DNA from: Pararhodobacter zhoushanensis
GTDB lineage: Bacteria > Pseudomonadota > Alphaproteobacteria > Rhodobacterales > Rhodobacteraceae
Direction: 5' to 3'
DNA: 64,000 nt
Assembly: GCF_025949695.1 (NCBI RefSeq)
Contig: NZ_JAPDFL010000001.1
Span: 1,801,501 to 1,865,500 of the forward strand
Translations under genes and position numbers: made by a program
Shown here: positions 53,075 through 62,623 of the stretch, one piece after another
Layout of the letters: the number at the start of each line of letters is the position of its first letter
How positions within the stretch are numbered: the first letter of the stretch is position 1
The notes under the pieces: generated by a model
Told to the model about the DNA's origin: nothing
What the model saw: the letters and a program-made list of their open reading frames with translations, nothing else
Database searches by the model: none

Positions 53075-55111
53075 TCAGTGCACGGCCATCAGGCGCAGGG
53101 CATCGAGGATGGCGGCATGGGTGTTGCGGGACGCGACGGCATCGCCGATACGCCAGAGCTGAAAGCGTCCCTTGGGGTTGGGCGCGAGGGGTTGCGGACG
53201 TTGGGCGATGAGCGCTTCGTGATCCACCGCCCCAAGGTTGCGTGACAGCGGTTTGAGCGCGAAATAGAGGTCGTCGAGCGGCAAGGTGCCGTGGTTTACG
53301 ATGACCTGATCGACAAGCCGCTCTTGCGTCGCGGGGCCATAGTCGCTGCCCAGCAGGGCTTTGAGCTGGTTGCCCTGCCGGTCGACCCGCACGAGTCGCC
53401 AGGTCACGGTAAAGGTGACATCCAGCGCCTGCATCGCGCGCATATAGGGGGTCAGGTTCATCCCCATGACCTCTGGTGCAACGCTGCGGTCGGGAGTGAC
53501 GATTTCGACGCTTGCGCCGCTTTGCGCAATCTTTTCAGCAGCCTGCATGCCCGCATGATCGCCTGCGTCATCGAAGACAAGCACCATGCGGCCCGGCTTT
53601 GCGTCGCCGGACAGAATGTCCCAGGCCGAGTGGGTCAGATCGTTTCCGGCCTGCAACACCTCCGTGTTGGGCAATCCGCCGGTGGCGATGATCACGATGT
53701 CCGGGGATTGGGCGAGGACGGTTTCGTCATCGGCGAGTGTGTTAAACCGAAATTTAACACCTGTCGCCGAACATTCCGCCATGCGCCAGTCAATGATCCC
53801 CATCATTTCTTTCTTGCGGTGGCTTTGCGCCGTCAATCTGATCTGGCCACCGGGATGGCTGGCGGCCTCGAACACGGTCACGCTGTGGCCGCGTTGGCTG
53901 GCCACGCGCGCGGCCTCCAGCCCGGCGGGGCCCGCGCCGACAATGACGACGTGCTTCTTGGCGCGGGCCGGGGCGATGATCTGTGGCAGGGTCTCTTCGC
54001 GGCCGGTGGCGGCGTTGTGGATGCACAAGGCCATGCCGCCCTGATAGATCCGGTCGAGACAGTAATTCGCGCCGACACAGGGGCGGATGCGATCTTCTTG
54101 CCGGGTGATGATCTTGCGCAGCAGATGCGGCTCGGTCAGATGCGCGCGGGTCATGCCGATCATGTCAACCTTGCCGCTGGCGATGGCGTGGCGGGCTGTT
54201 GCAACATCGGGCACGCGCGCGGCGTGAAAGATCGGGATATCAACGGCCTGGCGGACCTCGCCCGCGAAATCGAGATGGGGTGCAGATGGCATGCCCTGGA
54301 TCGGGATGACGTCGGTGAGGCCCGGGTCGGTGTCGATATGGCCGCGGATCACGTTGAGAAAGTCGACAAGGCCGGAAGCCTTGAAGCGGCGGCCAACGTC
54401 GATCCCTTCGGGGGCTTCGACGCCGCCGGGGAGGCGTTCATCTGCCACGTAGCGGACACCCAACAGGAAATCGGGGCCGACACGGTCGCGGCAGGCTTGC
54501 AACACGGCGAGAGGAAAGCGCATCCGGTCGTCCAGTGTGCCGCCCCAGGGTGCTGGCAGCCGGTTGGTCAGCGGTGAGATGAACTGGTCCATCAGGTGGC
54601 CGTAGCATTCGAACTCGACCCCATCCATGCCACCGGCCTGCATGCGTTCAGTGGCGTCCGCATAGTCGCGGATGACGCGCTCGATGTCCCAGTCTTCAAG
54701 CTGCTTGGTAAACGCCCGGTGCGCCGGTTCACGCTCAAAACTGGGCGACAGGACAGGCAGCCAGTCGCCCGAATCCCAGCGCGTTCGGCGGCCCAGATGG
54801 GTAAGCTGGATCATCACGGCCGCCCCCTCGTCATGCACGGCGTCGGTGAGATCGCGCAGGTGAGGGACGACTTCGTCCTTCCAGGCAAGGATGTTGTTGA
54901 ACGCAGGCGGGCTGTCGCGTGACACGCTGGCCGAGCCCGCCGTCATGGTCAGCGCGACACCGCCGCGCGCCCGTTCGACGTGATAGGCGCGGTAGCGGGA
55001 TTTGGGCATGCCGTCCTCGGCATAGGCGGGTTCATGCGACGAAATGAAGATCCGGTTCCTGAGGGTCAGGTGCTTGAGCTGGAAAGGCTGCAACAGGGGG
55101 TCGCTGGACAT
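53075..55111 (-). CDS. NADH:flavin oxidoreductase of the dimethylglycine/N-methylproline demethylase type
   Basis: 678 residues in three parts: an old-yellow-enzyme FMN barrel (1-350, FNNILAWKDEVVPHLRDLTDAVH, IQLTHLGRR, VEFECYGHLMDQFISPLTNRL), an iron-sulphur segment (CVGANYCLDRIYQGGMALC) and FAD/NAD-binding folds (VVIVGAGPAGLEAARVAS; IIATGGLPNTE). This is the layout of DgcA, trimethylamine dehydrogenase and dienoyl-CoA reductase. One cysteine of the usual CxxCxxxC is Ala here. Demethylation of a methylated amine or betaine is likely; the substrate is not certain. Confidence 0.85.
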   Translation of the reverse strand: MSSDPLLQPFQLKHLTLRNRIFISSHEPAYAEDGMPKSRYRAYHVERARGGVALTMTAGSASVSRDSPPAFNNILAWKDEVVPHLRDLTDAVHDEGAAVMIQLTHLGRRTRWDSGDWLPVLSPSFEREPAHRAFTKQLEDWDIERVIRDYADATERMQAGGMDGVEFECYGHLMDQFISPLTNRLPAPWGGTLDDRMRFPLAVLQACRDRVGPDFLLGVRYVADERLPGGVEAPEGIDVGRRFKASGLVDFLNVIRGHIDTDPGLTDVIPIQGMPSAPHLDFAGEVRQAVDIPIFHAARVPDVATARHAIASGKVDMIGMTRAHLTEPHLLRKIITRQEDRIRPCVGANYCLDRIYQGGMALCIHNAATGREETLPQIIAPARAKKHVVIVGAGPAGLEAARVASQRGHSVTVFEAASHPGGQIRLTAQSHRKKEMMGIIDWRMAECSATGVKFRFNTLADDETVLAQSPDIVIIATGGLPNTEVLQAGNDLTHSAWDILSGDAKPGRMVLVFDDAGDHAGMQAAEKIAQSGASVEIVTPDRSVAPEVMGMNLTPYMRAMQALDVTFTVTWRLVRVDRQGNQLKALLGSDYGPATQERLVDQVIVNHGTLPLDDLYFALKPLSRNLGAVDHEALIAQRPQPLAPNPKGRFQLWRIGDAVASRNTHAAILDALRLMAVH

Positions 55112-55344
55112 GGAAGGCTCGCCATTGGGGTGGCACCAAAGTGACCTGCCAGCGCGCGACCGCTCAACCGCAATTGCGACATTGCGTGGGTGAGGAGAGA
55201 CCTTCGTGACGCCACGGCGTCCAAACCGGCGCTGGTGAGCGTTCGAAGGCAGCGCGTGAAAACAGCGGCTTGCCGGTGCGTGGCCCCCTTGGCGCGCGCT
55301 GCGATCCGGGGCATGGTGCGCGCTTGCCAGCGAGGAGGGACCGC

Positions 55345-55938
55345 ATGGGCAAACCCTGGGCCGCGCCCGGACAGGTGATCGGATTGCTCGGCGGATCGTT
55401 TGATCCGCCGCATGAAGGGCATGCGCACCTGACGCTGGAGGCTCTCAAGCGGCTGGGGCTGGATCAGATCTGGTGGATGGTGAGCCCGGGCAACCCGATC
55501 AAGCCCAACCCTCCGGCGCCGCTGGCACAGCGCATGGCGGCTGCGCGCGCGCTGATGCAGCATCCGCGCGTGAAAATCACCGATCTTGAGGCCGGATTTG
55601 GCACGCGGGCGACGGCGGACACGCTGAAAGCGCTGCAAAAGGCCTATCCGCTGTTGCGTTTTGTCTGGCTGATGGGCGCGGACAATCTGGCCAGTTTTCA
55701 CACCTGGGACCGCTGGCCCGAGATCATGGCACGGGTTCCGGTGGCCGTGCTGGCGCGCCCCGGGCAACGGCTGCGCGCGCTGACCTCACCGACGGCGCAG
55801 ACGTTTCGCAAGTGGCGGGTGCCCACGCGCGATGCAAAACACCTTGCCCACAAGGGGCCACCGGCATGGGTTTACCTGGACATGCCGATGCGGCATGACT
55901 CGTCTACGGCCTTGCGGGCGAGGCGGGCGGACCGGTAA
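55345..55938 (+). CDS. nadD: Nicotinate-nucleotide adenylyltransferase
   Basis: 197 residues, ATG 55345 with GAGGAGGG upstream. Makes nicotinate adenine dinucleotide in NAD synthesis. Motifs: [14 protein letters not shown] (HxGH nucleotidyl-transferase site), [17 protein letters not shown] and the C-terminal [13 protein letters not shown] (SSTxLR). Length and features match NadD. Confidence 0.95.
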   Translation: MGKPWAAPGQVIGLLGGSFDPPHEGHAHLTLEALKRLGLDQIWWMVSPGNPIKPNPPAPLAQRMAAARALMQHPRVKITDLEAGFGTRATADTLKALQKAYPLLRFVWLMGADNLASFHTWDRWPEIMARVPVAVLARPGQRLRALTSPTAQTFRKWRVPTRDAKHLAHKGPPAWVYLDMPMRHDSSTALRARRADR

Positions 55939-56071
55939 GTGCCGCACAAGCGTCCCGTTCGCGCCGGTTTTGCGCCGCGAATTATCCGATTTACACTGAG
56001 ATATTTAGTCTAAACTTGGTGTGGCGGCCCGAATGTGGGCAGGTTGCATCGTTTAAAGGCAAGGGTTTCGT

Positions 56072-57601
56072 ATGTTTTGCGACCGAACCGAGTTGAGCCG
56101 CCGGGCCCTTTTGGCCGGTGCTTTCGCCAGCCTGGCGGTGCCCGCCATGGCCTCGGCGCCGACACGCTCACCCCGCCCACCCGCGCGGCCTGCACCGGGG
56201 CATATCGCGGCGCTGTCGGGAGAACCTGCGGCGCTGGTCGCCCCCAGCGGTTCGCTGTCATCGCTGATCGAGCGCGCCAATCTGAGCGGAGAGACCGCGA
56301 TGGTCGCGCTGGACGCCGAGACGGGGGCGGTGATCGAAGAACACCGCGCGGATCTGCGCATGCCCCCGGCGAGCACGGCCAAAGCGGTCACGACACTCTA
56401 CGCGCTACAGACGCTGGGGGCTGAATATCGGTTCATCACGCGGGTCGAGTCGCGGGGCGGGGCGATCGCCAATGGCACGCTGAGCGGTGATCTGGTGCTG
56501 CGCGGCGGCGGCGATCCGACGTTGCAGACCGCCGAACTGGCGCGGCTGGCCGATGAGCTGATCGAGCGGGGCCTGCGCCGGATTGACGGTCGGTTTCTGG
56601 TCGATGACAGTGCCTTGCCCGACGTTCACCAGATCGACAACGGCCAGCCTGTGCCTGCTGGCTATAACCCTGCAATCGGCGGCCTGAACCTGAATTTCAA
56701 CCGCGTCTATTTCGGCTGGGAGGTCGCCAATGGCCGCGCCGCGCTGTCGATGGACGCGCGCTCGAACACCGAAGTGCCGGGCGTATCGATGATCGATATC
56801 GAGGCCGTCGCGCGCAGCATGCCGGTCTATACCCATGACGTGCGCGGCGAGCGCGAGCACTGGACTGTTGCCGCCAATGCACTGGGGACACCGGGGTCGC
56901 GATGGTTGCCGGTGCGCCGACCCGGCGCCTATGCGGGCGACGTTTTTCGCGCCTTGCTGGCGGCGCGAGGCTGCCAACTGCCCGAGCCGCGCCGTGCCAC
57001 GGTCGCGCCGGGGCAGGTTCTGGCCGAGCATCGTTCGGACCCATTGACCAGCATCCTGCGCGAGATGTTGCGGTATTCCACTAACATCACCGCTGAATGT
57101 GTCGGGATGACGGCCTCGCAGCGGCTTGGCCCGGGGGTGCAGGCGCTGGCCCCGTCGGCGTCGCGGATGAACGGATGGATCCGCGAACGCTATGGGGCTG
57201 CGGGCCTTGGGTTGCTGGATCATTCCGGCCTGTCCGAAGGATCACGCATCGCGCCCCGGACGATGGCCCAGTATCTGCTGGCAGCCCGGCGGGAAGGCGT
57301 GTTGCCCGGTCTGCTGCGAGAGCATCCGTTGCGCGACGCCAATGGTCGGGAAATAGCCTCGCACCCGGTTGAGGTGCGCGCCAAGACCGGGACGCTGAAT
57401 TTCGTCTCGGCACTGGCGGGCTACGCGCAGTTGCGCGGCGGGCGGGCGGTGGTGTTCTCCATCGTCAGCGCCGATCTGCCGCGCCGGGCTGCCTTGAGCG
57501 ATGACACGCGTGAGCGTCCGGTTGGCGCGCGGTCGTGGTCCGGTCGGGCGCGGGCATTGCAGCAGGATGTGATCGAGCGTTGGTCGGCGATGCACAGCTG
57601 A
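56072..57601 (+). CDS. dacB: D-alanyl-D-alanine carboxypeptidase/endopeptidase (PBP4, DacB)
   Basis: 509-residue periplasmic peptidase S13. The N terminus (LSRRALLAGAFASLAVPAMASA) looks like a twin-arginine signal. Catalytic motifs: PPASTAKAVT (SxxK), YSTNITAE (SxN) and AKTGTLNF (KTG). The large inserted domain between SxxK and SxN (about 110-310) is present. Trims or cross-links of peptidoglycan are cut by this enzyme. It follows nadD. Confidence 0.94.
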   Translation: MFCDRTELSRRALLAGAFASLAVPAMASAPTRSPRPPARPAPGHIAALSGEPAALVAPSGSLSSLIERANLSGETAMVALDAETGAVIEEHRADLRMPPASTAKAVTTLYALQTLGAEYRFITRVESRGGAIANGTLSGDLVLRGGGDPTLQTAELARLADELIERGLRRIDGRFLVDDSALPDVHQIDNGQPVPAGYNPAIGGLNLNFNRVYFGWEVANGRAALSMDARSNTEVPGVSMIDIEAVARSMPVYTHDVRGEREHWTVAANALGTPGSRWLPVRRPGAYAGDVFRALLAARGCQLPEPRRATVAPGQVLAEHRSDPLTSILREMLRYSTNITAECVGMTASQRLGPGVQALAPSASRMNGWIRERYGAAGLGLLDHSGLSEGSRIAPRTMAQYLLAARREGVLPGLLREHPLRDANGREIASHPVEVRAKTGTLNFVSALAGYAQLRGGRAVVFSIVSADLPRRAALSDDTRERPVGARSWSGRARALQQDVIERWSAMHS

Positions 57602-57676
57602 TCGGTTCTGCCGTCCTGCGATTGAGTCTGTGTCCTTGTGTGCTACGCATAGGGGGCGGCGATTGTGGGGTAGGGT

Positions 57677-59128
57677 ATGCGTCTGGCGACGGGGCTGGCG
57701 ATTTTGGCAACGGGTGTGGTGGCGCTGGGCTGGTGGGCGCGGGCTGAATACGCGCCCTTCCTGCAAGAGCGTCTCGCGTTATCCGCGCAGACGGTCGCCG
57801 CAGCCTCGGTTCATGGGGTGCAGGCCACGGTTTCCGGGCGCGACATTACCGTTTCCGGGCTGGCCGATGGCCCCGGTGAACAGGTCGCGCTGATCGCGGC
57901 CCTTGATGGGTTGCGCGGGCGGCGGGTGGTGGTGGACCGGCTTGAGGTGCTGCCGGTCGCTGATCCTTACGTCTTGCATGTGGCGCGGCGCGGCGGGGTG
58001 TTGACCACGCGCGGTTCGGTGCCGAGCGACGCGGCGCAGGCGATGCTGCAGGGCGAGGGTGTCGACGGGTTGACGCTGGCTGCCGGTGCTCCTGATGCGC
58101 ATTGGCCCGAGGCGGCGATGGCCGGGCTGGGTGGGTTGAATGCTCTGGAAGAGGGGCATTTCGACCTGACCGGGCGCAGTCTGTCGCTGCTGGGATTGGC
58201 CCGCACCTCAGCCGAGGAGCAGGCCGCGCATGCCGCCGTCGCGGATATTCTGCCCGAAGGGTATGATTTCATTGCGGCAATTGACGTGCTCGATGACGGC
58301 ACGCCGCCCGCCTATCAGCTGCACTACACAGCCGAGGCGGGGCCTTGGCTGCAGGGCAAGCTGCCGTTGGGTGTAAGTGCGGGCGATGTGGCGGCGGCGT
58401 TGGGGCTTGAGGACATTGACGATGGCGCGCGGGTGGCCTTGCTGGGCGAACCGGGGCAGGTCTCGCCGGTGGTGAGTGCGCTGGCGTCGTGGCTGGGCGA
58501 GGTCGAGACGCTGGACGTGGCAGTATCGCCCGGGGGTACGGTGGTGGATGCCGGGTTCGGGGCCGGGGCGGATCTGGATCTGCTGGGCGCAGCGCTGGGC
58601 GCAGATCTGGCGCGGGCTTCGAACGGGCTGACGCTGCATCTCAATCAGGTGGTGCCCGAGGTGGCGGAGGGCAGCGAGCGGGTTCATGCGCTGAGCGGGC
58701 GGGCCGAGGTGCTGTCCGGCGGGTACTGGCTGCCGGTGGCAGGGTTTGCGCCGACGATGCAGAGCTGTGCCGAGAACACCGATGCCACGCTGGCGGCGAA
58801 CCACATCGGCTTTGTGACCGGCTCGGCGCGGCTCGATGCGCGCGCCCGCAGTGCGGTGAACGCGGTGGCGGGGGTGATGCGCGCCTGCGTGACGGCGGGG
58901 CTGCGGGCCGAGATCGGCGGGCATACCGATGCGACCGGCGCCACTGCGGCCAACTTGACGCTGAGCCAGAGCCGGGCCGAGGCGGTGCGCACGGCGCTGG
59001 TGGCGCGGGGCGTGCCGGCCGATGGGATGACGGCGCAAGGGTATGGCGCCGCGCAGCCGGTTGGCGAGAATGACACCGAAACCGGCCGGGCGGCCAACCG
59101 GCGCACGGCTGTGCGCTGGATCGAATGA
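57677..59128 (+). CDS. OmpA-family protein with BON-like repeats
   Basis: 483 residues. An N-terminal helix (LATGLAILATGVVALGWWARAEY) anchors or exports it. Repeats at about 45-340 resemble BON or similar lipid/wall-binding modules (SVHGVQATVSGRDITVSGLADG, PYVLHVARRGGVLTTRGSVPSD). The C-terminal OmpA domain (about 365-483) has IGFVTGSARLDARARSAVNAVA, IGGHTDATGATAANLTLSQSRAEAVRTAL and NRRTAVRWIE. It probably links the envelope to peptidoglycan. It is not MotB, which would lack the BON-like part. The HhH gene follows 13 bases later. Confidence 0.88.
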   Translation: MRLATGLAILATGVVALGWWARAEYAPFLQERLALSAQTVAAASVHGVQATVSGRDITVSGLADGPGEQVALIAALDGLRGRRVVVDRLEVLPVADPYVLHVARRGGVLTTRGSVPSDAAQAMLQGEGVDGLTLAAGAPDAHWPEAAMAGLGGLNALEEGHFDLTGRSLSLLGLARTSAEEQAAHAAVADILPEGYDFIAAIDVLDDGTPPAYQLHYTAEAGPWLQGKLPLGVSAGDVAAALGLEDIDDGARVALLGEPGQVSPVVSALASWLGEVETLDVAVSPGGTVVDAGFGAGADLDLLGAALGADLARASNGLTLHLNQVVPEVAEGSERVHALSGRAEVLSGGYWLPVAGFAPTMQSCAENTDATLAANHIGFVTGSARLDARARSAVNAVAGVMRACVTAGLRAEIGGHTDATGATAANLTLSQSRAEAVRTALVARGVPADGMTAQGYGAAQPVGENDTETGRAANRRTAVRWIE

Positions 59129-59141
59129 CGGGAGAGGGCGG

Positions 59142-59660
59142 ATGTTTCGCGGCTGGAATTTTCTCTTGGGTGAAATCTGGGTGCTGATTGCGCTGGCAGC
59201 CCTGCTGGGGCTGGTGGTCGGCTGGCTGATCTGGGGGCGGCGGGAGGTGGTCACGGGACCGGGCGATGTCACGGGGGCGGGCGATGACAGCGAGGCGCGG
59301 CGACTGGCGGGCGAGCTGGAGGTCTGCCGCGCGCAGGGTCAGGAGGCCGCGGCCCGGATCGCCGCGCTTGAAACGCAACTGGCCGCCGCGCAGGTCGCGC
59401 CGGTCGAGGCAGGCCCGATACGCCTGTCCGCGCCGAAGGGCGGGCAGGCGGATGATCTCAAGCTGATCAAGGGCGTCGGGCCCAAGCTGGAGGGTTTGCT
59501 CAACCAGCTGGGCTTTTGGCATTTCGACCAGATCGCAAGCTGGTCCGAGGCTGACATCGGCTGGGTCGATGAGAACCTTGAAACCTTCAAGGGCCGCGTG
59601 ACCCGCGACGACTGGGTCGCGCAGGCCAAGGTCTTGGCGGCAGGTGGCGTGCCCGATTAA
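59142..59660 (+). CDS. Membrane-anchored protein with C-terminal helix-hairpin-helix domain
   Basis: 172 residues from ATG 59142 (GGGAGAGGG upstream). One helix (LLGEIWVLIALAALLGLVVGWLIWG), a coiled coil (RRLAGELEVCRAQGQEAAARI) and a helix-hairpin-helix domain LKLIKGVGPKLEGLLNQLGFWHFDQIASWSEADIGWVDENL. In Rhodobacterales the same domain is found appended to NuoE and some ribosomal proteins. Function unknown; being 13 bases after the OmpA gene suggests a shared transcript. Confidence 0.8.
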   Translation: MFRGWNFLLGEIWVLIALAALLGLVVGWLIWGRREVVTGPGDVTGAGDDSEARRLAGELEVCRAQGQEAAARIAALETQLAAAQVAPVEAGPIRLSAPKGGQADDLKLIKGVGPKLEGLLNQLGFWHFDQIASWSEADIGWVDENLETFKGRVTRDDWVAQAKVLAAGGVPD

Positions 59661-60079
59661 GGGTGCGCGAAGCGGGCGCGCGCGCCGCGCTCGATCGCGG
59701 CGGCGTGCAGGCGGTCGATGGCCAGCTCGTCGCGCATTTCCTCCAGCAGGCGCAGCTCGGCCTGTTTGAGCGCACCGTCCGAGGCGGCAATATCGCAGGC
59801 TAGCGCATAAGCGGTCTCGAACAGCCGTTCGGGCAGCGTGTCGCGCACCAGACCGAACAGGGCGTCAAGGCCGTCTTCGACCTCCATCAGTTCGAACACC
59901 GATTGCGCGACGATTTTGATACGGTCAGGGTCATAGCCAGCAAAGACCGGCAGCGAGTTGACCACCTGCTCTATGGCCAGCAGCTCTTCGGTGCGGATCG
60001 CACCGTCAGAGACCGACACCGTCAGCATCAGGGCGACGAGCGCATCTTGCGGCGTCAGGGAAGGGGCAGCGTCGGTCAT
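59657..60079 (-). CDS. TerB-like (tellurite resistance/COG3793-type) protein
   Basis: 140 residues from ATG 60079. All-helical TerB fold: LTPQDALVALMLTVSVSDGAIRTEELLAIEQVV, and LPERLFETAYALACDIAASDGALKQAELRLLEEMRDEL, with the paired acidic D-G sites that can bind metal. Role is unknown and not necessarily tellurite. Its stop overlaps that of the convergent HhH gene. Confidence 0.88.
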   Translation of the reverse strand: MTDAAPSLTPQDALVALMLTVSVSDGAIRTEELLAIEQVVNSLPVFAGYDPDRIKIVAQSVFELMEVEDGLDALFGLVRDTLPERLFETAYALACDIAASDGALKQAELRLLEEMRDELAIDRLHAAAIERGARARFAHP

Positions 60080-60195
60080 AAGGTGTCCTGTTCTGGTTTG
60101 GGTGCAGAATATTGACGCGAGCGTGGGCGGGCAATAGGAAGCCGGGGTTCCCTCGGGTATTCCTGCGGATGCCCGCCAATAGAAAAGAGCGTAAC

Positions 60196-61776
60196 ATGAC
60201 TTCTCTGCGCGACGCTGCGATGACCTCCAAGGCCTGGCCTTTTGAAGAGGCACGCCGCCTGCTCAAACGCTATGAGAAGGCGCCGCCCGAAAAGGGCTAT
60301 GTTCTGTTCGAGACCGGCTATGGCCCCTCGGGTCTGCCGCATATCGGCACCTTTGGCGAGGTGGCGCGCACCACGATGATCAAGCGCGCGTTCGAGGAGA
60401 TCTCGGATATTCCCACGCGGCTGATCTGCTTTTCCGACGATCTGGACGGGATGCGCAAGGTGCCGGGCAATGTGCCCAATCAGGAGATGCTGCGCGAGTA
60501 TCTGCAGATGCCGCTGACCAGCGTGCCCGATCCGTTCGGCACGCATGACAGCTTTGGCGCGCATAACAACGCCATGCTGCGGCGGTTTCTGGACACGTTC
60601 GGGTTCGAGTACGAATTCTATTCGGCCACCGAATTCTACCAGACCGGTCAGTTCGACGCGACCCTGCGCCTTGCGGCCGAACGCTATGACGCGATCATGG
60701 AGATCATGCTCAAGTCGCTGCGTGATGAGCGTCAGCAGACCTATTCGATTTTCCTGCCGATCCATCCCGAGACGGGGCGCGTGCTTTACGTCCCGATGAA
60801 AGAGGTCAACGCCAAGGACGCGACGATCACTTTCGATGACGAGACGGGCCGCGAATGGACGCTGCCGGTGACCGGCGGCAACGTGAAACTGCAGTGGAAG
60901 CCGGATTTCGGTGCGCGCTGGGCGGCGCTGGGCGTCGATTTCGAGATGTATGGCAAGGACCATTCGACCAACACGCCGATCTATGACGGCATCTGCAAGG
61001 TGCTGGGCCACCGCCCGCCCGAGCATTTCAGCTATGAGCTGTTTCTGGACGAGAACGGGCAGAAGATCTCGAAATCCTCGGGGAACGGGGTCAGCATTGA
61101 CGAATGGCTGACCTATGCCTCGACCGAGAGCCTGTCGTATTTCATGTTCCTCAAGCCCAAGACCGCCAAGCGGATGCATTTCGATGTGATCCCCAAGGCG
61201 GTGGACGAATATCACCAGCAGCTGCGCGCCTATCCGGGCCAGACGCCCGAGCAGCAACTGGCGAACCCGGTGTGGCACATCCACGGCGGCAACCCGCCCG
61301 CGTCGCATATGGTCGTGCCCTTCGCGATGTTGCTCAATCTGGCGGCTGTGGCCGGGGCGACGGACAAATCGGCGCTGTGGGGCTTCATCAAGCGTTACGC
61401 GCCCGACGCGACGCCCGAAACCCACCCGGATCTGGACGCCGCGGCCGGGTTTGCCGTGCGCTACTTCAACGATTTCGTCGCGCCCAAGCGGGTTTTCCGC
61501 CTGCCCGACGATCAGGAACGCGCCGCGATGGTGGATCTGGCCGGGCGGCTCAAGGTCTGGGACGGCGGTCTGGATGCCGAGGCGTTGCAGTCGATGGTCT
61601 TTGCCGTGGGCAAGGACCACGGGTTCGAAAACCTGCGCGCGTGGTTCAAGGCGCTTTATGAGGTGCTGCTGGGCGCGTCCGAGGGGCCGCGTTTCGGCGG
61701 GTTCATCGCGCTCTATGGCATCAACGAGTCGGTGGCGCTGATCGAGCAAGGGCTGGCGGGAACGCTGAGCGCCTGA
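60196..61776 (+). CDS. lysK: Lysyl-tRNA synthetase, class I
   Basis: 526 residues from ATG 60196. Class I signatures [16 protein letters not shown] (HIGH) and [13 protein letters not shown] (KMSKS) are clear, so this is the class I LysRS used by many Alphaproteobacteria and archaea instead of LysS. The rest ([39 protein letters not shown]) fits that family. Ends in a strong terminator. Confidence 0.97.
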   Translation: MTSLRDAAMTSKAWPFEEARRLLKRYEKAPPEKGYVLFETGYGPSGLPHIGTFGEVARTTMIKRAFEEISDIPTRLICFSDDLDGMRKVPGNVPNQEMLREYLQMPLTSVPDPFGTHDSFGAHNNAMLRRFLDTFGFEYEFYSATEFYQTGQFDATLRLAAERYDAIMEIMLKSLRDERQQTYSIFLPIHPETGRVLYVPMKEVNAKDATITFDDETGREWTLPVTGGNVKLQWKPDFGARWAALGVDFEMYGKDHSTNTPIYDGICKVLGHRPPEHFSYELFLDENGQKISKSSGNGVSIDEWLTYASTESLSYFMFLKPKTAKRMHFDVIPKAVDEYHQQLRAYPGQTPEQQLANPVWHIHGGNPPASHMVVPFAMLLNLAAVAGATDKSALWGFIKRYAPDATPETHPDLDAAAGFAVRYFNDFVAPKRVFRLPDDQERAAMVDLAGRLKVWDGGLDAEALQSMVFAVGKDHGFENLRAWFKALYEVLLGASEGPRFGGFIALYGINESVALIEQGLAGTLSA

Positions 61777-61796
61777 GCTTTGCGGCGGTGCGTTTG

Positions 61797-61831
61797 GCGG
61801 CGCGCTCCGAAGGGGGCGCGCCGCTTTTTTT
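61797..61831 (+). terminator. Intrinsic terminator of lysK
   Basis: Perfect 9-pair stem GCGGCGCGC/GCGCGCCGC followed by seven T. Confidence 0.92.
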
Positions 61832-61879
61832 GTGCCCAACGACTAAAATCTGACATCGTGACCGTGCTAGGGTTGTGCC

Positions 61880-62623
61880 ATGTCACGCCCCACTGGCTAT
61901 GAGCCGCTCAACACGCTGAAACCCGTCGCGCCCGATCTGTGGATCGTCGATGGCCCGATCATCCGCTTCTATGGCCTGCCGTTTCCGACCCGGATGACGG
62001 TGATCCGCCTGCCGGAAGGCGGGTTGTGGGTGCATTCCCCGATTGCGCCCGACCCCGGTCTGATGGCCGAGATACAGGCGCTGGGCCCGGTCGCGCATCT
62101 GGTTGCGCCGAACTGGATTCATTACGCCTCGGTCGGGGCGTGGCAGGGGCTGTTCCCGCAGGCGCGGACATGGGCGGCACCCGGCGTGGCCGAGCGCGCG
62201 GCCTCGCGCGATGTGGCGATCCGCGTTGACGAGACGGTGGGCGATGGCGCGCCCGACGACTGGGGCGGGGGGATCGAGGCGCGGGTCGTGCCGGGCAGCA
62301 GCGTTCACCACGAGGCGGTGTTCTTTCACCGTGCCAGCAAGACCCTGATCCTGACGGACCTGATCGAGAATTTCGAGCGTCGCGCGGTGCCGGTCTGGGT
62401 GGTGCCGGTGCTGATGATGGCGGGGAACCTCGACCCCGACGGCGGAGCCCCGCGCGACATGCGGGCGACGTTCCGCAAGGGGCGGGCGGCGGCACGCAGC
62501 GCGGTGGAATGGATGATCGCGCAGCAGCCCGAGCGCGTCGTGCTGGCGCATGGGCGTTGGTATGAGCGTGACGCGGTGGCCGAGTTGCGCCGCGCGTTCC
62601 GCTGGCTGCTGGACCGCGATTAA
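61880..62623 (+). CDS. DUF4336 family protein (metallo-hydrolase-like)
   Basis: 247 residues. DUF4336 features: LWIVDGPIIRFYGLPFPTRMTVIRLPEGGLWVHSPI, HLVAPNWIHY, KTLILTDLIENF and VVLAHGRWY. The overall fold resembles the metallo-beta-lactamase superfamily, but the HxHxDH motif is missing, so an enzymatic role is uncertain. Confidence 0.88.
   Translation: MSRPTGYEPLNTLKPVAPDLWIVDGPIIRFYGLPFPTRMTVIRLPEGGLWVHSPIAPDPGLMAEIQALGPVAHLVAPNWIHYASVGAWQGLFPQARTWAAPGVAERAASRDVAIRVDETVGDGAPDDWGGGIEARVVPGSSVHHEAVFFHRASKTLILTDLIENFERRAVPVWVVPVLMMAGNLDPDGGAPRDMRATFRKGRAAARSAVEWMIAQQPERVVLAHGRWYERDAVAELRRAFRWLLDRD

Noticed and set aside
57677..59128. OmpA-domain gene as the missing motB
   Set aside because: MotB is a short protein with one N-terminal helix directly followed by a plug and OmpA domain. 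Here about 320 residues of BON-like repeats intervene and there is no flagellar context.
59657..60079. TerB-like gene as tellurite resistance
   Set aside because: A single TerB-fold protein without the ter operon does not support that phenotype.
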